DNA of 64,000 nucleotides, from contig CALJUR010000048.1 of NCBI GenBank assembly GCA_937975765.1, positions 1-64,000 on the forward strand, in the 5' to 3' direction. Source of the stretch: an uncultured Myxococcales bacterium. GTDB taxonomy: Bacteria; Myxococcota_A; UBA9042; DTJE01. A program made the position numbers and the translations under genes. This document shows positions 60,236 to 64,000 of this stretch, one piece after another; within the stretch, counting starts at the first letter, position 1, and each line of letters starts with the position of its first letter. The notes under the pieces are model-generated. The model saw only the letters and a list, made by a program, of their open reading frames with translations, did not search any database and had not been told where the DNA came from.

Positions 60236-61018
60236 CTACCGCCCGTGGAACTCCGGCGCGCGGCGCGCCAGGAAGGCCTGCATCCCCTCCTTCTGGTCCC
60301 CGCTGCTGAACAGGTCCCCGAAGGCGTCGGCCTCGGCGACCAGGGCGGCGTCCAGCGTCCGATCGGTCGCGGCGCGTACCAGGTGCTTCGCCACCTTCAC
60401 GGCCAGCGGCCCGCGCGACGCGATGGCCCGCGCCAGTTCCATCGCCGCCGGCACCACGTCCGCCGCGGGCAGCACCTTCTGGACCAGGCCGACGCGGTGG
60501 GCCTCGACCGCCGGGTAGGTATTGCCGGACAGGATCCACTCCAGCGCCGCGTTGCGCCCGATCACCCGTGCCAGGCGCGCCGTGCCACCGAACCCCGGGA
60601 TGACACCCAGATTCACCTCGGGCTGGCCGAACACGGCATTCTCGGATGCGTAGACGACGTCGCACGCCAGCGCCAGTTCGCACCCTCCGCCCAGTGCGAA
60701 GCCGTTGACCGCGGCGATCACCGGGATGGGCAGATCCTCGAGGGCCCGGAAGACGCCCTGGCCGTACCGGGAGAAGGCGTCGGCGTCGGCCGGGGACATG
60801 CCCGCCATCTGGGCGATGTCGGCGCCGGCCACGAACGCCTTGGGACCCGCGCCGGTGATCACCAGGACGCGGCAGCCCGGGCTCTCGGCCACCCGGACCG
60901 TCGCCTCCTCCAGTTCGGCCAGGACCTGCCGGTTCAGCGCGTTCAGGACCTGCGGCCGGTCCAGCGTCAGCACCGCGACGGGACCGTCGAATTCCAGGCG
61001 CAGGGCGGGTTCCGACAT
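60236..61018 (-). CDS. Enoyl-CoA hydratase/isomerase (crotonase family)
   Basis: 260 residues, standard crotonase length. The oxyanion-hole blocks are KAFVAGADIAQMAGM and NGFALGGGCELALACD, and both catalytic glutamates are present in GGGCELAL and FGQPEVNLGVIPGFGG, as in short-chain enoyl-CoA hydratases. GGAGGATGTCGTC precedes the ATG at 61018. It probably acts in fatty-acid or butyrate-type acyl-CoA metabolism. No other beta-oxidation gene is in the window. Confidence 0.9.
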   Translation of the reverse strand: MSEPALRLEFDGPVAVLTLDRPQVLNALNRQVLAELEEATVRVAESPGCRVLVITGAGPKAFVAGADIAQMAGMSPADADAFSRYGQGVFRALEDLPIPVIAAVNGFALGGGCELALACDVVYASENAVFGQPEVNLGVIPGFGGTARLARVIGRNAALEWILSGNTYPAVEAHRVGLVQKVLPAADVVPAAMELARAIASRGPLAVKVAKHLVRAATDRTLDAALVAEADAFGDLFSSGDQKEGMQAFLARRAPEFHGR

Positions 61019-61083
61019 GACGACATCCTCCGATGGCTGGAGTCGAAAGCGTATCGCGACGCGGGCTTCCAGGAAAGGGGCGA

Positions 61084-61614
61084 TCAGCCTCGCCGGGTGA
61101 ACCAGGTCTGCACGGCGGTCTCGTCGGAGGCGTCCGTCCACGCCTCGAAGCCCTTCGCCTGGGCCTGCCCGACCAGCGGCGACGGCACGAACGGCGTCAC
61201 CAGCAGGAAGACCCCGCCCGGCGGCAGCGCGGCCAGCCCCTGCATCACCTGCGGCAGCGGGTGCCCGCCCGCCTCGATCATGGCGCGCGCATCCAGTGTC
61301 CGCGCGGGCTCCTTTGCCCAGCTCGGCCTTGGCACGGCCCCCTCCCCTTCCGTCGTCCCCTCCGCGATGCAATGCGTCCCCTCGACGCCCGCGGCCCGCC
61401 GCAGGGTGGTCACGATCGTCCCGATCGGCACCCCGCCCACCTGCGCCACCTGCCGCAGCGTGGCCAGTTTCGCGACCGTGGCCCGCAGCACGGGGTTCTT
61501 CAGGCGCCGGAACTCCGGCGACAGCGCGATCAGGGACTCCTCCAGTTCCGGGTAGTGCCGCAGCAGCGCGCCCACCTTCAGGTCGGGCGTGATGTCCGGA
61601 CGCATCTCAGCCAT
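61084..61614 (-). CDS. DUF1858-DUF2249 two-domain protein
   Basis: 176 residues. The N-terminal DUF1858-like segment (ITPDLKVGALLRHYPELEE, LRQVAQVGGVPIGTIVTTLR) is followed by a linker and a DUF2249-like domain (RTLDARAMIEAGGHPLPQVM, LPPGGVFLLVTPFVPSPLV, GFEAWTDASDE). AAGGAGG precedes the ATG; the start overlaps the upstream DUF438 gene by 8 bases. These two families often travel with hemerythrin/DUF438 proteins in anaerobes and have proposed roles in redox or NO response. The exact role is unknown. Confidence 0.8.
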   Translation of the reverse strand: MAEMRPDITPDLKVGALLRHYPELEESLIALSPEFRRLKNPVLRATVAKLATLRQVAQVGGVPIGTIVTTLRRAAGVEGTHCIAEGTTEGEGAVPRPSWAKEPARTLDARAMIEAGGHPLPQVMQGLAALPPGGVFLLVTPFVPSPLVGQAQAKGFEAWTDASDETAVQTWFTRRG

Positions 61615-62881
61615 GGGGCGCCTCCTTCGCGACGGGCCCGTCCTCGTCGCCCCACTCCAGCAGCCGCCGGTCGCCCTGCAGCGCGCGCTTGGCGGTCAGG
61701 TCCTGGCTGACCTCCAGCGTGCCCAGGTAGGCCCCGGCCTCGTCCCGCAACGCGAAGTATTCGATGTGGATGAACTTCCCCTTCAGGTTCAGCCAGAAGG
61801 CCGCCTGGTCCTTCGCCCCCGACCGGAAGGACTGCAGGATGCGCTCGACGACGTGCACGCTGTGCGGAGGGTGGCAGAACTGGACCTTCCGTCCCAGGAT
61901 GGCCCGGTTGCGGTCGAAGATGCGCTCGCGGCCCTGCGTGAAGTAGCGCACGGTGTCGTCGCGGTCCACGAAGGTCAGGTCGAACGGGATCGTGTTCAGG
62001 ATCGCCTGCAGTTCGGTCGGGGTGAACGACCCGGAGGGCAACTGGACGCGCCCCTCCCCGGCCAAAGGCGCCGCGGGCGCGGCCTCGGTAACCGCGGGCT
62101 TCCACGCGACCTTCGGGTCGTACAGGCAGTACCCGATCTCGTTCTCCTGCCGGACGATCTCCCCCCACTCCGCCTCGGCCAGCGTGTCCATGCACATCGG
62201 CAGCAGGATCTGCTCCTCCTTGTCCACCATCGCCGCCACCGCGTCGGAAGCCGGCTTCAGCACCAGATCCCTCAGGGACCGGGCCTCCTCGGCCGTGGCG
62301 CCAGCCTCCGCCGCCTGCAGCGCCTCGATGGCCCCCTTCAGCAGCGCCCGCGCCTCGTCGTGCTTGCCCCACATGACCGTCGGCGGACCGCTGACGCCGT
62401 GCTTCTCCAGGTGCGGGAACAGCAGGTACTCCTTGCGCCGGTAGTGCTTGTCCACGTCCATCAGCGCGTTGAACCGGGCACGCGCCTCCGCCAGCAGGCC
62501 GGCCGTTTCGTCCCCTGCCGGCATCGCGTCCAGCCGGGCGTACAGGTCGGCCAACTGGTCCGTCCCCCAGGACAGCGCCAGGTTCTCCTGCTGGAAGGTG
62601 TGCACCGGGTGGCCCTCGGGCGCCGTCCTCGCCCCTTCCTGGCTGATCGCGCCCTGCAGCGCCGCGGTGTGCACGTCGCACAGTTTCAGGACCTCGGCGA
62701 CCGGCAGCCCCTCCGCGATCAACTCCTGCTCGACCTCGACCACCTCGCGGTAAGGCACCGACCCCAGCAACCGGATCAGCCGGGGCCGCACCGCGTCCGG
62801 GGCCACCCCTTCGTGCAACTGCAGGATCATGTGCTTCATCAGCTCCTTGCGCCGGCGCGCGTTGTTGATCAGTTCGCTCAT
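61607..62881 (-). CDS. DUF438 / hemerythrin-like / PAS protein
   Basis: 424 residues. Order: DUF438-like helical region (SELINNARRRKELMKHMILQ, PVAEVLKLCDVH), a four-helix hemerythrin-like domain with metal-type residues (HPVHTFQQEN, DKHYRRKEYLLFPHLEKHG, WGKHDEARALL, DKEEQILLPMCMD), and a PAS domain (LNTIPFDLTFVDRDDTVRYF, FCHPPHSVHVVERIL). Such proteins sense O2, NO or redox state in anaerobes. CGGAGGAG precedes the ATG. It is translationally coupled to the DUF1858/DUF2249 gene. Confidence 0.85.
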   Translation of the reverse strand: MSELINNARRRKELMKHMILQLHEGVAPDAVRPRLIRLLGSVPYREVVEVEQELIAEGLPVAEVLKLCDVHTAALQGAISQEGARTAPEGHPVHTFQQENLALSWGTDQLADLYARLDAMPAGDETAGLLAEARARFNALMDVDKHYRRKEYLLFPHLEKHGVSGPPTVMWGKHDEARALLKGAIEALQAAEAGATAEEARSLRDLVLKPASDAVAAMVDKEEQILLPMCMDTLAEAEWGEIVRQENEIGYCLYDPKVAWKPAVTEAAPAAPLAGEGRVQLPSGSFTPTELQAILNTIPFDLTFVDRDDTVRYFTQGRERIFDRNRAILGRKVQFCHPPHSVHVVERILQSFRSGAKDQAAFWLNLKGKFIHIEYFALRDEAGAYLGTLEVSQDLTAKRALQGDRRLLEWGDEDGPVAKEAPHG

Positions 62882-62903
62882 GGTCTCCTCCGGGTTCGTG
62901 GAT

Positions 62904-62923
62904 GGCGGGGGACGATCCCCCGG
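62904..62923. repeat. Divergent copy of the GC-rich hairpin
   Basis: GGCGGGGGACGATCCCCCGG keeps the left arm and an imperfect right arm. Unlike most copies it lies upstream of the DUF438 gene start, in the 183-base gap to the divergent metallophosphoesterase gene. Confidence 0.5.
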
Positions 62924-63064
62924 ATCCTGTCCGCGGATCCATGCAGGGACCGTGCCATTTCGGATATCACTTGTCCGATTTCGCGGATTCTGGGCGGGAC
63001 GGCGGGATCGGGCCTCGCGACCCGCGGCCACAGGCGCTACACTCCGCCCCGGGGGAGGTGGCCG

Positions 63065-64000
63065 ATGAGGGCGGGCAGGATCGCGACGCTGCTGGCGGGG
63101 ATGGTCGCCGGGCTCCTGGCGTGCGGCGGGACGGGGAGCGCGCGGGACGACGATGGGAACCGGCCGGATGCGGTGGCGGACGAGGCCGTCGCGGACCTTC
63201 CGGCGGAAACCGCCCACGACCTCCCTGCGGAAGCCGGCCTCCCCGCGGGTCCGGCACGCATCGCCGTCGTCACCGACACGCACCTCTGGATGGACGACAC
63301 CTTCGCGAACAACGTCCACTGGATCGAGGCCATCCGCACGCTGGCGTCGCAGGACCCGGCGTGGGACCGGATCGTGTCCACGGGCGACAACATCGACGAC
63401 CTGTTCACGGCGCCGTTCGCACTGCAGGAGTGGCTGGACGGGACGGGCGATCCGGTGGAGATCCTGGTCCACTACCGGGGCCTGGTCGACGCCCACGCGC
63501 CCTCGATCTTCCGCATCCTGCTGGGGAACCACGACGTCCGATACTTCGACACGTTCGAAGGAAACGGCCCTCCTCTGGCCGCCTGGGCCAAGGCCTTCCA
63601 GGGCAGCCCGGCCTACCCCGGGCCTTGGTGGTCCGAGGAGGTGCGCGGCTGCCGGCTGGTCGCGCTGCAGTCCAACGATCTGGCCACGAACCACGCGGAC
63701 AACGACCTGGCGACGTTCGGGGCCGCCCAACTGGCCTGGCTGGAGCAGCAACTGACGTCGGACCGGCCCACGATCGTGTTCTGGCACGTCTTCATCGAGC
63801 CCCCGGCGGACGGGGAAACGCCGCCCGAGGTGATGCAGGTGCTGGCGCGCCACCCGGGGCCCGGCGACCGCGTCGTCTTCACCGGGCATGAGCACGAGTT
63901 CCGCCGCTACCAATGGCAGGGTGTCCGCTTCTACCAGGGCGGTTCGCTGGCAGCCTCGGCCGCCTGGGTGCACCAGGTGGAGTGCGACGGCGAGACCGGG
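63065..64000 (+). CDS. Lipoprotein metallophosphoesterase (3'-truncated by window end)
   Basis: 312 codons are visible and the frame stays open to the last base. A lipobox (GLLAC, residue 20) is followed by a short Asp/Ala/Pro spacer like those of the other lipoproteins here. The calcineurin-like phosphoesterase motifs are in order: VVTDTHLWMD (DxH), STGDNIDD (GDxxD), LLGNHDVRYF (GNHD), FWHVF and FTGHEHEF (GHxH). GGGGGAGGTGG precedes the ATG at 63065. A surface phosphodiesterase or phosphatase; substrate unknown. Divergent from the DUF438 gene. Confidence 0.9.
   Translation, partial: MRAGRIATLLAGMVAGLLACGGTGSARDDDGNRPDAVADEAVADLPAETAHDLPAEAGLPAGPARIAVVTDTHLWMDDTFANNVHWIEAIRTLASQDPAWDRIVSTGDNIDDLFTAPFALQEWLDGTGDPVEILVHYRGLVDAHAPSIFRILLGNHDVRYFDTFEGNGPPLAAWAKAFQGSPAYPGPWWSEEVRGCRLVALQSNDLATNHADNDLATFGAAQLAWLEQQLTSDRPTIVFWHVFIEPPADGETPPEVMQVLARHPGPGDRVVFTGHEHEFRRYQWQGVRFYQGGSLAASAAWVHQVECDGETG

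Noticed and set aside
1..64000. tRNA, rRNA, insertion sequences, prophage or integrase
   Set aside because: No transposase or integrase motif, CCA-ended cloverleaf or rRNA-like sequence was noticed on either strand. Short repeats are present but no autonomous mobile gene.

Overview
The window is very GC-rich and gene-dense, with no gene-free stretch longer than about 300 bases. It reads like a chromosome segment of an anaerobic, fermentative or H2-cycling member of the Myxococcota / former Deltaproteobacteria. Three things point there: a C-terminal GC-x-TM-RRR anchor of the MYXO-CTERM type on a secreted mannosidase; at least six secreted proteins with long Asp/Val/Pro/Ala acidic spacers after a lipobox or before an anchor; and Cys-rich GxACGxDGCGGxC linkers. 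The taxonomic call is an inference. No rRNA, tRNA, CRISPR array, insertion sequence or phage gene was seen.

Layout. (1) 1-4881: the 3' part of a heterodisulfide-reductase electron-transfer cluster (partial hdrA, MvhD/FloxD-like, FloxC-like, FloxB-like, FloxA-like), translationally coupled. (2) 4891-11865: OsmC, a saccharopine-dehydrogenase-like protein, then a peptidase C69 / POT transporter / secreted ADP-ribosylglycohydrolase run, and a DUF188 protein. (3) 11965-26701: secreted and envelope functions (Cys-rich two-domain lipoprotein, double Tudor-knot-like secreted protein, two GT-C membrane glycosyltransferases, SrkA kinase, GH38 alpha-mannosidase, Rieske protein, SDR, flippase-like protein). 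(4) 26745-30147: AP-superfamily phosphodiesterase, zinc ribbon, a toxin-first PIN/Phd toxin-antitoxin pair and a lower-GC Cys-rich ORF. (5) 30224-38987: large lipoproteins, an OPT-family peptide transporter, a GH92 mannosidase and a cupin. (6) 39027-45986: DsrE, a short ModE-like regulator and, on the minus strand, a tightly packed five-gene set (ECF S-like membrane protein, T-like membrane domain fused to a THEP1 NTPase, lipoprotein, TonB receptor, TrmO-FmdE fusion). I read this set as an undescribed TonB-dependent uptake system. (7) 46145-50508: HYDIN-like lipoprotein, outer-membrane barrel, CorA. (8) 50585-60032: a redox/hydrogen module made of a trimeric bifurcating-type [FeFe] hydrogenase, a kinase carrying a degenerate hydrogenase domain, three further receiver or kinase proteins, and Rex, with three Rex operators. 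(9) 60236-64000: enoyl-CoA hydratase, DUF1858/DUF2249 and DUF438/hemerythrin/PAS proteins, and a lipoprotein metallophosphoesterase cut by the window end.

How the parts fit. The Hdr-Flox cluster and the HydABC-type hydrogenase both connect NADH, ferredoxin and (thiol or H2) pools, and Rex (NADH/NAD+ sensor) sites control the hydrogenase side. GH38 and GH92 mannosidases, the C69 peptidase and POT/OPT peptide transporters suggest growth on glycoprotein-like material, with reducing equivalents disposed of as H2. A family of GC-rich hairpins (8-nt arms GGCGGGGG/CCCCCGCC) sits between genes throughout, often directly after a stop codon.
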